Origin: Zingiber officinale
Taxonomy: Eukaryota; Streptophyta; Magnoliopsida; Zingiberales; Zingiberaceae
NCBI RefSeq assembly: GCF_018446385.1
Contig: NC_055991.1
Coordinates: forward strand, 116,851,794-116,915,793
Direction: 5' to 3'
Length of the DNA: 64,000 nucleotides
This document shows, piece by piece, positions 1-10,152 of this stretch. Numbering within the stretch: the stretch's first letter is position 1; each line of letters opens with the position of its first letter. Below the pieces are notes generated by a model that worked only from the letters and a program-made list of their open reading frames with translations, ran no database searches and was not told where the DNA came from. Made by a program: the position numbers and the translations under genes.

Positions 1-1132
1 CAGTAAGCTCACAGAACTGCGCTTTGCCTCCTGTTTGTTATCTGATCGGTCACCAGATCGATCAGATACACAAACGTATCGCTGGATCGGTCTGCAGACC
101 GATCCAGAGCTTGGTTTTTGCCCAAACCAAGTCCCAAACCTTCCAAACCAATATCCGGTCAACCTTGACCTATTGGTACATCATGCTTAGCATCCGGTCA
201 CTCCCTTGACCTGCTAAGACTCTCCACCAAGTGTCCGGTCAATCCCTTTGACCCACTTGGACTTTCCTCTTCGTGCCAAGTATCCGGTCACTCCTATGAC
301 CTACTTGGACTTCCCATCACCAGATGTCCGATCACCCTTGATCCATCTGGATTTTCCCTTGCCCGGCTTCACTCACCAGGACTTTCACCTAGCTTCACTC
401 ACTAGGGTTTTCACACTGCCTAACATCCCAGTTAGGACTTTCTCACTGCCTGGCTTCACTCACCAGGACCTTCCAACTGTCTAACATCCCAGTTAGGACT
501 TTCCCACTGGCTTCACTCACCAGGACTTTCCACACCGCCTAACATCCCGGTTAGGACTTTCCCACCGCCTGCTTCACTCACTGTGACTTTCCAACCGCCT
601 AGCATCCCGCTTAGGACTTTCCCACCGCTTCACTTAGGACTTTCCCACTGCCTAACATCCCGCTTGGACTTCTCCGTGCCAAGTCTCCATACTTGGACTT
701 TTCCAGTGCCAAGTCTCCATACTTGGACTTTTCCCGTGCCAAGTCTCCATACTTGGACTTTTCGCGTGCCAAGCTCCCTGCTTGGACTTTTCCAGTGCCA
801 AGTCTCCATACTTGGACTTTTCTAGTGCCAAGCTCCCTGCTTAGACTTTTCCGTTGCCAAGTCTCCATACTTGGACTTTTTCCCGAATCAGGTCAACCAG
901 GTCAACCTTGACCTACGGTTGCCCCAATAATCTCCCAAACATCTATTCTTGTCCCATATCAAGAATACAACTCTTCCACGAGTGTCAAACATCAACATGC
1001 AACTCAACTAGGTCAACCTTGACCTAAGGTTGCACCGACAATCTTCCTAAGTCAAACATCAAAATACAACTTGAGTCAGGTCAACTCGAGTCAGGTCAAC
1101 CAGGTCAACCTTGACCTAAGATTGCACCAACA
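1..1132 (-). mobile_element. Partial LTR of the gag-only element family, minus strand
   Basis: Read on the minus strand this starts at 1132 with TGTTGGTGCAA, like the LTRs at 54981 and 60344, and runs off the left edge. It holds the same U3 parts in the same order: the tcaaggttgacc head (about 1010-1132), an array of aagtccaagtatggagactt hairpin units (about 243-880), then gatcggtc/gaccgatc palindromes (about 40-110). Its inner border cuts the integrase reading frame of the copia element, so it inserted after that element. Only one end is visible, so no target duplication can be checked, and solo LTR versus complete element cannot be decided. Confidence 0.85.
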
Positions 1133-1980
1133 CTAACAACCCTCCCACTACGACGAGACACTACCTGTAATTGTGCATCATTTGTGACACGTATTGCAGT
1201 TACTTGTGGTATCTCATCTTGTACCGTTGGTACTAAAGTAGAAGTATCCTCTCTTATTTCCTCAAGAATAATTTTACTCATGGACTTGTGGTTCATTACA
1301 TAGTTTTCTTCTAAAAATCGGGCATTGGTACTAACAATGACCTTCTGATCTTTAGGACTATAAAATAAACCACCTTTTGTTCCTCTAGGATATCCCACGA
1401 ACAAGCGAACTTCTGTACGTGATTCCAACTTATTAGCGTCTCCCTTCAGCACATGTGCTGGACTATCCTAAATCTGAATATGTTTCAAACTAGGCTTACG
1501 CCCATTCCACAATTCTATGGGAGTAAAGGGTACTGACTTAGAAGGTACCAAGTTCAGAATGTACGCCACTGTTTCTAGAGCATATCCCGAAAACGAATTT
1601 GGTAATTCTGAATAACTCATCATTGATCTAACTATTTCCATAAGAGTCTTATTCCTTCGTTCCACCACACCATTCTGTTGGGGTGTACCAGGTGCAGACA
1701 ATTGAGATTGAATCCTGACCTCTGATAAGTAATTCCTAAACTCTCCTAAGAAGAACTCTCCACCACGATTAGACCATAGTGTTTTGATACTTTTACCATG
1801 ATGTTTCTCTACATCAGTCTTGTACTCTTTGAACTTATCAAAGCACTCAGACTTGCAGCGCATCAAGTAACTGTACCCATATCTCGAATAGTCATCTATA
1901 AAAGAGACAAAATATTCGAAATCACCTCTTGCTTGGATAGTCATAGGCTCACACAAATTAGAATGAACCAATTTCAACAT
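1133..1980 (-). pseudogene. copia integrase core and C-terminal region (interrupted)
   Basis: The 1468-1980 segment is an rve-type integrase core. FIDDYSRYGYSY carries the first catalytic aspartates, TLWSNRGGEF stands where copia has a TLRSDRGGEF-type motif, and GTPQQNGVVERRN carries the catalytic glutamate. In SNRGGEF the usual second catalytic Asp is Asn, which would inactivate the enzyme. A stop separates it from 1133-1452, which continues with the copia-specific LFVGYPRGTKGG and FYSPKDQKVIVSTNARFLEE motifs and breaks off after RRSGRVV at the nested LTR. Integrase inserts the cDNA into host DNA; this copy is inactive. Confidence 0.88.
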
Positions 1981-2669
1981 TTCTTTGGCTCTATACCCCT
2001 TTCTTTAAAAGGTCTCTTGGTCATTTTTCTTTCCAAGCAAGACTCGCAGGTCCGAAAATTTTCCACTACCAATGAACTCAAAGGTCCACCAGCTATTAAC
2101 CTTTGAATCCTACTCAAGTTAATATGACCAGACCTTAGATGCCAAAGATATGTTTGATTTATTTCCAAAGGTTGCTTTCTCTTATTAGAATTAGAAGATA
2201 TGTTATTAATTTCCATTTGTTACATCGTGGGAGTTATTGGATTAAGAGTATACAAATTACCAACCAACACACTAGAACAGATAACCACCCTATTTTTCTT
2301 GACAACCACTTTGTCATCAAAAGAAACAGAATATCCATCCATAAATAATTTAGAAACTGAAATCAAATTCTTTCTAAAACATGGTGCGTAAAGACAATTT
2401 TTCAAAATCAAAGTTTTATTCCTATCAAAAGATAAATAAATATATCCCACTGCAACAATCGCCACTCTCGTAGCATTACTCATGTAGATGGTGATCTCCT
2501 CTTCATGTAGTTGTCTGATTTCCTGGAACCCCTGCAATGAATTGCAGACATGATCAGTTGCTCCCGTATCTACACACAAGATATCGGTAGATAATACCGC
2601 TAAACATGTTTCAACAACTAATGAATAAGATATACCTTTATTGTTCTCATTTTTGCGAGGACAGTCCAC
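1974..2669 (-). pseudogene. copia aspartic protease and GAG-pre-integrase domain
   Basis: The 2220-2669 segment carries the retropepsin motif DTGATDHVC, followed by LKNCLYAPCFRKNLISVSKL, the usual copia protease C-terminal half. The 1974-2216 segment carries WHLRSGHINLSRIQRL and CESCLERKMTKRPF, which is the histidine/cysteine zinc-binding GAG-pre-integrase domain that precedes integrase. The reading frame is split between the two pieces. In an active element the protease cleaves the Gag-Pol polyprotein in the virus-like particle. Confidence 0.88.
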
Positions 2670-3242
2670 CTTCTAATGTCCAGCCTACTTGCATGTGAAG
2701 CACTTGTCTTTCGACTTTTTCACACTTGCCTGCGGCCCAGTCCTTTGAGGTCGAATCACTTTCTTTGCTGAACCAACTTGTTTCTTCTTCTTTTTTCCGC
2801 CTTTCGGCTTAGAGGTAGAAACATTTTCAACAATGTGAACTTTAGAACTTTGACGAAATATCCCTTATGCCGCTTGGAGTTCTGTCAGAAGTTCTGCCAA
2901 CGAATAAACCCTTTTGTTCATGTTGTAGTTCAGGCGGAACTGTTCAAAACTCTTGGGCAACGTTTGGAGAATTATATCGACCTGGGTTTCACCATCGATT
3001 TCAGCTCCAAGGACTTCCATCTCATTCAAATGAGCCATCATCTTGAGAATATGATCCCTCACAGATGTCCCCTCAGTCATGGTGGTCATCATTAAGTTTC
3101 TCATGACCTTCTGCCTGACAGCCCGATTCTGGTGTCCGAAGAGTTCCTTGAAATTGAGCATCATGTCATAGGCAGTGGGTATGGCCTGATGCTGATGTTG
3201 CAGCACATTTGACATAGAAGCCAAAATGTAATACCGGGTCAT
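2650..3242 (-). pseudogene. copia gag (UBN2-type) with ruined zinc knuckle
   Basis: The 2865-3242 segment reads as the C-terminal half of a UBN2-type copia gag (LNFKELFGHQNRAVRQKVM, LPKSFEQFRLNYNMNK). It is followed in another frame by a Lys/Pro-rich linker and a CCHC knuckle at about 2650-2700 whose second spacer holds a stop codon. The N-terminal half of gag, expected right of 3242, is not readable. Gag forms the particle shell and packages RNA. Confidence 0.8.
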
Positions 3243-4558
3243 CTCATCTGCCTTGACTCATTTCCTATGTCTCTCTATCTCCTCTACTAGAATCTTTATC
3301 AAGCACGCTAGGACAGACCTCAAGAAGTACAAACTTATATTCTTCAGCAATTAAGACAATGTCCAAGTTCCATTTCCAATCAATATAATTTGAACCAATA
3401 AGTTTATTTTATTTTTAAATAATAGCAAGAGGATTGAAAGTCATTTTAAAATACTGAGAATCACAAAATAAAATATTTGGTCAAAACTTTAGAATTTAAA
3501 ATAATATTGATTTCTCAAACAATATAATTTAAATTCACCAACACCTCAAAATACCGTGAATTTTGTATGCTACGATAGTGTGGATGTATACTAATTCAAA
3601 CATTTGTAAGAGGAGGTTTTACCCATTAATTTTATCATCTTGTCAACCTAACTTTATGGCAAATAAAATTAATAGTTGGTTCCTTTTCGACCACACAAAT
3701 AATAGCAGTGACTCCGATGAGGAGGATACTATTAAATACACCTAAGTATATACCATTACTTGATACTTAGTCCATTAATTAGGATTGTGCCCCTTTAGAT
3801 GGAAAAGATCACACATACCTAAATAATTTCCTATAATCATCCATAGAGGAAGTTTGATCTAGTGATCTGCAAACAAACTCATCCGATATGGAGGAAGACA
3901 CTTAAAATCAACGTGCAAGTTTGAATGCATCACTTACAAACCAGTAATGGAGACCGTGGAATTTATTTAAATAATCTCTCTCCTACTTAGTTATTTAAAT
4001 TGAGGAATTTTAACATGCACACACATCACAGCACATAAGCACAGCATCACAACACATAAATAACATATAAAGGCAATAAATATGAAAATAAAATTTTCAA
4101 CTATTATGACCTCATCCAACGCTGTCCTCCAATATGCCGCCAATGGATCATGCCGTCGCATCTATCTCGCTTCCTTCTTCGCCGCGCCTCCGGTCCTCAA
4201 AATAGCACCATGCATAGCAAGGATACAAGCCGCAATAAAAAAAATAAAAATTTACATTTATCAATCCTATATTCTACAAAGGAATTTTTCATGTACTCTA
4301 GATCGAACAGAATGTAAAAAAATAATAATACAGCAACCGACCGTATTTAATTATTACAATCATGCACACACATCACAACCTCGACATGCTCGAGGGTTTA
4401 AATCATACACAAACACAAAAAGCCATAATAGTTGGACCTAGGATGCCTGCAACCACAAAGTTAATCTTTCTAGCACATCCTACTATTATCCTGCCTAAAC
4501 TTGTATATGAGCAGTGCATAATTTAACCAAAAACCAATCACACAGAACCAGAGAACAT
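3243..4558. other. Leader/decayed 5' internal region of the copia element
   Basis: AT-rich sequence between the recognisable gag and the primer binding site, read on the minus strand. It should hold the untranslated leader and the missing gag N-terminus. Short open frames here match nothing I recognise. No other feature was seen. Confidence 0.5.
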
Positions 4559-4570
4559 GCTCTGATACCT
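4559..4570 (-). promoter_or_regulatory. Primer binding site of the copia element
   Basis: Minus-strand AGGTATCAGAGC differs by one base from TGGTATCAGAGC, the initiator-Met-tRNA primer site common in plant copia elements and seen twice more in this window (9881, 56879). It follows the LTR terminus within a few bases. Confidence 0.85.
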
Positions 4571-5019
4571 CTTGAAGACGCTGGAATTCCGTTCTATTTA
4601 AATTTCCCTGTACAAAAATTGTACAAGTACAAAACTTTTCCTAGCAACCCACATGTTCGATCAGATATGTGTTTGATCAATCAAGCAAGTTCTTAACGGA
4701 TCAAAGCACACATTGATTGAAGTATAAGATCACTGGCCTCTTATGTTGGTATTCAAAATCGATACAAAGAAAACTAGACTAATTACGCAGCGGAATTAAA
4801 GAACTAGTTGTATCTTTCCTTTGTAGCTAAAGACCTCTTGATTTTCTGTTGTATCCCTCTCCTCTTCTTGGACGTTGTGTGGGTGACGATCTACCAAGAT
4901 AACAAACACCCTTCCACTTGTTGTTTCCAAATCTCCGACCACCAAGAGAAGCTCTAGGATGAGGCACCTTCTACTCTTCTTCTTCTTTTCCAAGCTGCAG
5001 GCCACCAAGGAGAAGAAGA

Positions 5020-5330
5020 GGCGCCAACCACCAAGGAGAAGAAGAGGCGTCGCCACCAAGGAGAAGAAGAGGTGGCATCGGCCCTAGGGGAAGAAGAAGG
5101 TGGCGCTGGCCCTAGGAGGTGGAGATGGCGCCGCTGGCCCTAGGAGGTGGAGATGGCGCCGCTGGCCCTAGGAGGAGGAGATGATGTCGCCGGCCCTAGG
5201 AGGAGGAGATGATGTCGCTGACCCTAGGAGGAGGAGATGATGCCGCCGACCCTAGGAGGTGGAGATGATGCCGCCGACCCTAGGAGAGGAGGTGATGCCG
5301 CCGACCCTAGGAGAGGAGGTGGCGCCGAAA
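5020..5330. repeat. About 30-bp GC-rich minisatellite in the copia LTR
   Basis: Imperfect tandem copies built on ccctaggaggtggagatg plus gcgccgctgg, roughly ten units, drifting from gcgccgctgg to atgccgccga. It lies downstream of the LTR TATA box, so it would be transcribed in the leader. Confidence 0.75.
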
Positions 5331-5367
5331 ATCAAACAACAACTCATTGGATGGGTGGATGCGAGGC

Positions 5368-5377
5368 TTTATATAGA
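5368..5377 (-). promoter_or_regulatory. TATA box of the copia LTR
   Basis: Minus-strand CTATATAAAG with CCAAT about 20-25 bases upstream. It is the only good TATA on the coding strand in the middle of this LTR. Confidence 0.7.
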
Positions 5378-6293
5378 GGCTACAACAGGGACCTAGAGGA
5401 GGAATTGGTTTAGGTCTCCTGATTGGCTTGAGTTTCCTGTGTTCGGCTTGAACACCCAACTTAAGTCCATCAATAACAACTCATACCACTAAATGATTAT
5501 TATTGAACAACCGCACCAATCCATATTACAATATGGGCTACTTCTTATCATGAGTGCGTTAATCTCCCTGTATTTAAGATATCGTATGTCCGTTAATTAA
5601 TTGAGTTATCGACAACTCAATTAATTAACATTTGATTCCAAGAGTAGTACCACTCAACTTTATTATCATGCCGGACTAAGTTCATCTGCAAGATTTATAT
5701 GATAATCCTTATGAGCTCCTCAAGGGGACATCATCAGCCTAAATAATTAGGACACAGATTCCTTCTATAATCAACAACACACCATATAAACAGTACTATT
5801 TCCCAACTCATCGGGCCTATTGATTTAACAAATAAATCTCACCCATTAATAAGTTAAAGAAATAAATACTAAGTATACATGCTTGTTATTATATATGGAT
5901 TAAGAGGACGCACACCCATAATAACAAAGGTTTTATTCTTTTATGTAGTCAGTACAAATAGAACAACCTCAAACAGTCATGCTCAATACACACATAGTGT
6001 ACTAGTGTAATTTTATAGTCAAGACAGACTAATACCAAATTACACTACAACCGTTCCAATGGTTTGTCTCAATCCATCTTGGTTGTGAGCTACTATTTAT
6101 AATTTATAAGAAACCGATAACATGATCTTCTGTGTGACACCACACACCATGTTATCTACAATATAAATTAAATGAACAACTGTATTGATATATATATATA
6201 AAATGTAAACATTCGACCAAAGTGATTCTCATTTCAAAATATTTTAAAACAGATGTTCATAGAAAAACTAGGCTTATAGTATACATCCCAACA

Positions 6294-6939
6294 CAATACT
6301 TATCGAATTTTCAAACCTATGATAAATGAAGAATATTAAATACAATAGTAACAAGAACAGTTTAAAAATATAAGATAGGGGTAACCATATTTTTAAGATC
6401 CCTAAACTTGCAATTATAATTGGTTATGTCTTGTAACTACCACAATCCAATCTAGTCTAATGGTTAAATAGTCCAATTATTTAATATATAAAATACATGA
6501 AAAGTATCATTGCTAATTAAAGATTGTTCATAGTTTTTCATAAATGAGAGAACGAATAATGATCATACACTAATCTAATGGTCTAATTGATAAAAAAAAA
6601 GGTACCACATTGAATCACTCTTAGAGCTTTTCATTATTAAGAATAAAGATGTGTAGTTGAAAATAAAGTAGCACATCAAATTTTTTTTAGATTTTATCAT
6701 AAAATGAGGATGATTAAAGATAGAATTAAGTAATCTCATGATATAGTTGAACATAAAGTAACTCAATTATACTATTAGAGCATGGAATAGAATGAAGTGA
6801 TGCATATCAGAACTTAAATATTAAAATTAAATAAACTCAATAAAAATTGATAATTGAAGTGATCAAATCAAGTTTTAATCCTACTTTATAATCATAATTA
6901 AAAAATATAGAATAAAAAATTAAAATATTAATTTTATTC
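6294..6939. other. AT-rich spacer, no feature seen
   Basis: Low-complexity AT-rich DNA between the copia LTR and the first readable CACTA fragment. It may be CACTA intron or 3' sequence. No coding signal. Confidence 0.5.
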
Positions 6940-7290
6940 TTACGAATCTCTGCAGGGGACAATAAATATTCGAACATCCTGGATCTCAGAAAATGAGTAT
7001 CTGGTAGGAACCGAATCTACCAAATTTTGCGGTGAAGGTACTGGCAAAGGAGAATGTGATGGTCCTGCTTGTACTGGCGAAGGTGAATGTGAAGGTCCTG
7101 CATGTACTGGCGAAGGTGAATGTGATGGTTCTGCATGAATTGGCGTAGGGAAATGTGATGGTCCTGCCTGTACTTGTGAAGTTGAATGTGATAGTCCTAC
7201 AGGCTTATCAGGGACGGGTGTAGGTACACTGCTAGGTGCTGCCTGGCCATGCGAACTTCATCTACGTTCTCCCCGTCTAAATATGTTCTG
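6940..7290 (-). pseudogene. CACTA second-ORF fragment with Pro/Ser repeats
   Basis: On the minus strand, about five 33-bp repeats (7035-7200) encode units of the type PSHSPSPVQAG. They are followed by LVDSVPTRYSFSEIQDV and what looks like an exon end near 6960. This lies just downstream of the DUF4216-type fragment on the same strand, the place where plant CACTA elements carry their second gene. The family assignment is by position and composition, not by a diagnostic motif. Confidence 0.5.
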
Positions 7291-7599
7291 AAAATTTAAA
7301 AATAGGATAAAGTTAAAAATATAATGCTGCATAATAAATAACATAAAAAAATTTACCATATTTGTTAAAAGAGAGTGTGTGAGATTCCTTTGACGATAGA
7401 TATCACCTCTAATGACTTATAATATATAGCAAGAAATATAGAGCATTAACAGATAATATATATAAGTTTAAGAATGAGTTATTAGATATACAACAATTAA
7501 GCTATGATTGTTTTAAAGTTATAGATTTAAAAAAAATTACTAACAAAATAGTACCTTATATGAAAATTAAAGATCATAATTATTTTATATTAAGATAAC

Positions 7600-8767
7600 A
7601 AAACTTACCCATTATTAACAATCAAAGTCCTCATTGTCATTGTCATCCTCATCCTCATCCACGACGTCGTCATCCTCTTCCTCTTCCTCTTCCTCTTCGT
7701 CTTCGTCTTCGTCTTCCACTTCCTCCACATCATCATCAATTTCATTTGCATCTAGGGGTGTCAATTCGGGTGGGTCGGGTCGGGTTGAGTTTTTTTTTTA
7801 ACCCAACCCGAACCTGACCCAAACCCAAGTTCAACCCAAAACACCTCAACCCGAACCCGACCAACCCGATCAACTCGAACCCGACCTATATAACCCGAAA
7901 ATCCGATTAAAAAAGACTTGTTTGGGTTATTTTCGCTATAATTCTTCACTTTTATCTCAATACTCCATCATTATCATACAAACATGATATTAATATACAT
8001 AAAAACATATAAAATTTTAAAATAAAATTTGATTTAACCCCAAAAAAACCCACAAAATCATATATTTAAGTCAACCCGGGTCAACCCGAACCCGACCCGA
8101 CCCAACCCGAAATTTTTTTGCTCTCCAACCCTCCAACCTGAACCCGACCCAAACTCGAAAATGTCCAACCCGAACCTGATTTTTTTCGGGTCGACTCGGG
8201 TTGGGTCGTCAAGTCGGGTTCATTTTTTACACCCCTATTTGCATCCACGTTTATCACTACTCCCCTGGGATTTCGTAATGTTGGAATAATATATTTCTCG
8301 ATCTAAAATGTATTCACAAGTTTCTCCTGTTGATATGTAATGTCTTTCTAATGTGCTTCAATTTTTTTCCGTGCTTTTGTTTTACAAACAGCCTACCAAT
8401 CAATTTTATCACGTTTCAAACAAGGATATGAAGCGTATAAAATACTTGAATTGCTTATTGTGCCAATACAAATGGTTCATATTTTTTATATAATCTTTTA
8501 TGATTTATTTCAACTAAATTATATCATGAATGCACCTTCGTCCCTTTGGCAGAGTCAAACCAGTGACACATAAATAATATTTACTCGCATTTCTAGCCCA
8601 GGATATTCTACCTCTATAATTTCATCTAGCAAATCATAAAAATCATTACTTGTACCTCCATCATTGGATGACTGAATACAAATCCCACTATTCATTGTAC
8701 TCTTTCCCATCCCATATTCTTGAGTATAAAAATTATAACCATTTATAAAATAAGTCAGCCAAGTACG
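7600..8767 (-). pseudogene. CACTA (En/Spm) transposase C-terminus, DUF4216-like, with MITE insertion
   Basis: Minus-strand 8555-8767 reads TWLTYFINGYNFYTQEYG, then GICIQSSNDGG, then DFYDLLDEIIEVEYPGL. This is the conserved DUF4216 core of plant CACTA transposase proteins. After a frameshift (near 8550) it continues as CHWFDSAKGTKVHS, YNLVEINHKRLYKKYEPFV and AIQVFY with scattered stops. The gene then passes through the MITE at 7753-8237 and ends at about 7600 in an acidic Asp/Glu tail. The same gene continues across the LTR element at 15990. Such transposases excise and reinsert CACTA elements; this copy is dead. Confidence 0.88.
7753..8237. mobile_element. hAT-type MITE made of gggtcggg-type repeats
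   Basis: Ends are taggggtgt and acaccccta (9-bp terminal inverted repeats). They are flanked by the 8-bp target duplication tttgcatc (7745-7752 and 8238-8245). An 8-bp duplication and TAGGGGTGT-like ends fit the hAT superfamily. The 485-bp body has no gene; its outer parts are irregular repeats of gggtcgggt/acccgaccc with an AT-rich centre. It sits inside the reading frame of the CACTA pseudogene. Confidence 0.9.
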
Positions 8768-8879
8768 TGTTGGTGCGGTTGGCATTAACGGTTTAACTCA
8801 AGTTTTGATGAATGACAAAATATGTTAAGTTAGTTTTGTCATTATCTAACACTCTGATCGAGTGTGCAGGAGAAGCCCA

Positions 8880-9075
8880 GACAGGTTAACGGGCTGACCT
8901 GATTTCTGGCATGAAGTCCAGCTAGGTCGACGGGCCGACCGGATAGCTGGCACGAAGTCCAAACGGGTCGACGGGCTGACCGGACGTTTGGCACGAAGTC
9001 CAACTAGGTTGACGGGCTGACCAGATAGCTGGCGTAAAGTCCAGACGGGTCGAAGGGCTGATCGGACGTCTGGCA
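8880..9075 (+). repeat. U3 hairpin array with co-varying stems
   Basis: About 42-bp tandem units have the frame AAGTCC-stem-ggtcgacggg-tgaccgga-stem-GGCA. Paired arms read CCAGCT/AGCTGG (8918-8923, 8945-8950), CCAAAC/GTTTGG (8959-8964, 8986-8991), CCAACT/AGCTGG with one mismatch (9000-9005, 9027-9032) and CCAGAC/GTCTGG (9041-9046, 9068-9073). The inner ggtcgac/gaccgg parts can pair as well. The role is unknown; in a retroelement transcript this would lie in the 3' untranslated region. Confidence 0.85.
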
Positions 9076-9339
9076 AGTAAGTAGAGGTAAGTCACTAGAG
9101 GGGAGTGACTGTAAGGACGCATTCCCGGGAAGGGAACTTAGGCGCCGATCCGACTTAGAACCATTTCGGAACTCTAAGTCGAAATCTTGACTAGATTCCG
9201 GTCTCAGACAGACGAAATTTAATTAATACTCTAATTATTTAACTTAAACTGTGCTGACACTCTATTTGCATGATATATGTATTATATATTTTTACCTCCG
9301 GACTAACGTTTTCTTACAGAAAGGAAGCTGCTGGAAAAC

Positions 9340-9506
9340 TGGGGTCCGGGTGCCCGGGAGGTACCGGGGCGCCCGGAGGTCCGGGCGCCCAGAGGCGAAA
9401 ACTTATCCCCAACGTCGCCTCACCAAGTGGAGCTCACTGATTGGCTCGGTTACGTCACATCCAGGGCACCCTGACGGTTCCAGGTGCCCCGAACCTCCTT
9501 TATAAG
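9340..9506 (+). promoter_or_regulatory. Palindrome cluster and TATA box of the 5' LTR
   Basis: Several copies of gggcgcccgg or near-copies (ggtgcccggg, gggcgcccag) lie about 100-160 bases upstream of tttataag (9499-9506). More partial copies lie between (agggcaccct, aggtgccccg). This is the probable core promoter of the element. Confidence 0.65.
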
Positions 9507-9880
9507 GAGGGTCAAGGCTAGAGTTAGATCATTAACTCAAAACTCACAATCTGATCTCTTGTGCTCCTGTGACGCTGCAAAACTCCGACAACGAGCTTTT
9601 TTTCTAGTTTCTTTCTTTGTTGGTATTGTTTTATTTTTGTCATTAGCATTCTTGTACTTAATTTGTAATCAAACCTTCGAATTGCTAGTGAATTGTCCAT
9701 CGAAAGCACTCTTGTGTGAGGGCCTTGGAGTAGGAGTCGACACAGGCTCCGAACCAAGTAAATCGAACTGTGTTAGCGTTGCTCTTTTCTTTTCGCTTAT
9801 ACATTTTCAGCTGCGTAATCCCTCAATAAAGTTTAAAATCTATATTCACCCCCCTCTATCGACTTTCACGATCCAACAAG

Positions 9881-9892
9881 TGGTATCAGAGC
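9881..9892 (+). promoter_or_regulatory. Primer binding site
   Basis: tggtatcagagc, matching the initiator-Met-tRNA primer site, two bases after the end of the 5' LTR. Confidence 0.92.
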
Positions 9893-10152
9893 AGGTACCA
9901 CTCTGGTTTGGTGCAACCACCAATCAGACAAGGGGGTGAAACTTTCCTTTTATTCGTTTTCAGCTCTCAATTTTTCGCATAATTCCAAACTGGTATTATT
10001 ACCTTTTTAGAAATTTTTTCGTTACAATTAAATCTAAATTGGTGCAACACCAATTTAGCTCTTTTTATTATTCTTAATTCTTCCTGCACTACTAATCCAA
10101 GACCAAGTCTTGGGACTTTGTTTGCCGTTGCTTTATTGTGTGCAGGGTCATC

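Larger units (their letters stand above)
1133..6293 (-). mobile_element. Decayed Ty1/copia retrotransposon, truncated by a nested LTR
   Basis: Order on the minus strand: 5' LTR (6293 to 4573), primer binding site, about 1.3 kb leader, gag, protease, pre-integrase and integrase. This order, with integrase before reverse transcriptase, defines Ty1/copia. The frame is lost at 1132 where another LTR begins, so reverse transcriptase, RNase H and the 3' LTR must lie left of the window if they survive. Frames are broken by stops, for example inside the gag zinc knuckle, so the copy is dead. Confidence 0.88.
4573..6293 (-). mobile_element. 5' LTR of the copia element
   Basis: On the minus strand it begins TGTTGGGATGTATACTATAA at 6293 and ends near CTTCA at 4573, two bases before the primer site. 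A TATA box (CTATATAAAG, 5368-5377) with an upstream CCAAT places U3 at about 5390-6293 and R/U5 at about 4573-5345. The R/U5 part contains an imperfect minisatellite. The 3' LTR is outside the window, so age cannot be estimated. Confidence 0.85.
8768..9878 (+). mobile_element. 5' LTR of element 8768-15984
   Basis: Begins TGTTGGTGCGGTTGGC and ends CCAACA just before the primer site. U3 carries the hairpin array (about 8880-9075) and a gggcgcccgg palindrome cluster (9340-9395), then the TATA box tttataag at 9499. It differs from the 3' LTR by many substitutions and small indels (for example, one gggcgccc unit fewer at 15464-15502), so insertion is not very recent. Confidence 0.92.

Noticed and set aside
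7753..8237. Telomere-like or interstitial telomeric repeat
   Set aside because: Unit is gggtcggg-type, not tttaggg, and terminal inverted repeats with 8-bp duplications identify a MITE.
9484..9939. 151-codon open frame across the LTR end
   Set aside because: It spans R/U5 and the primer site of an LTR element, so it is a chance frame.
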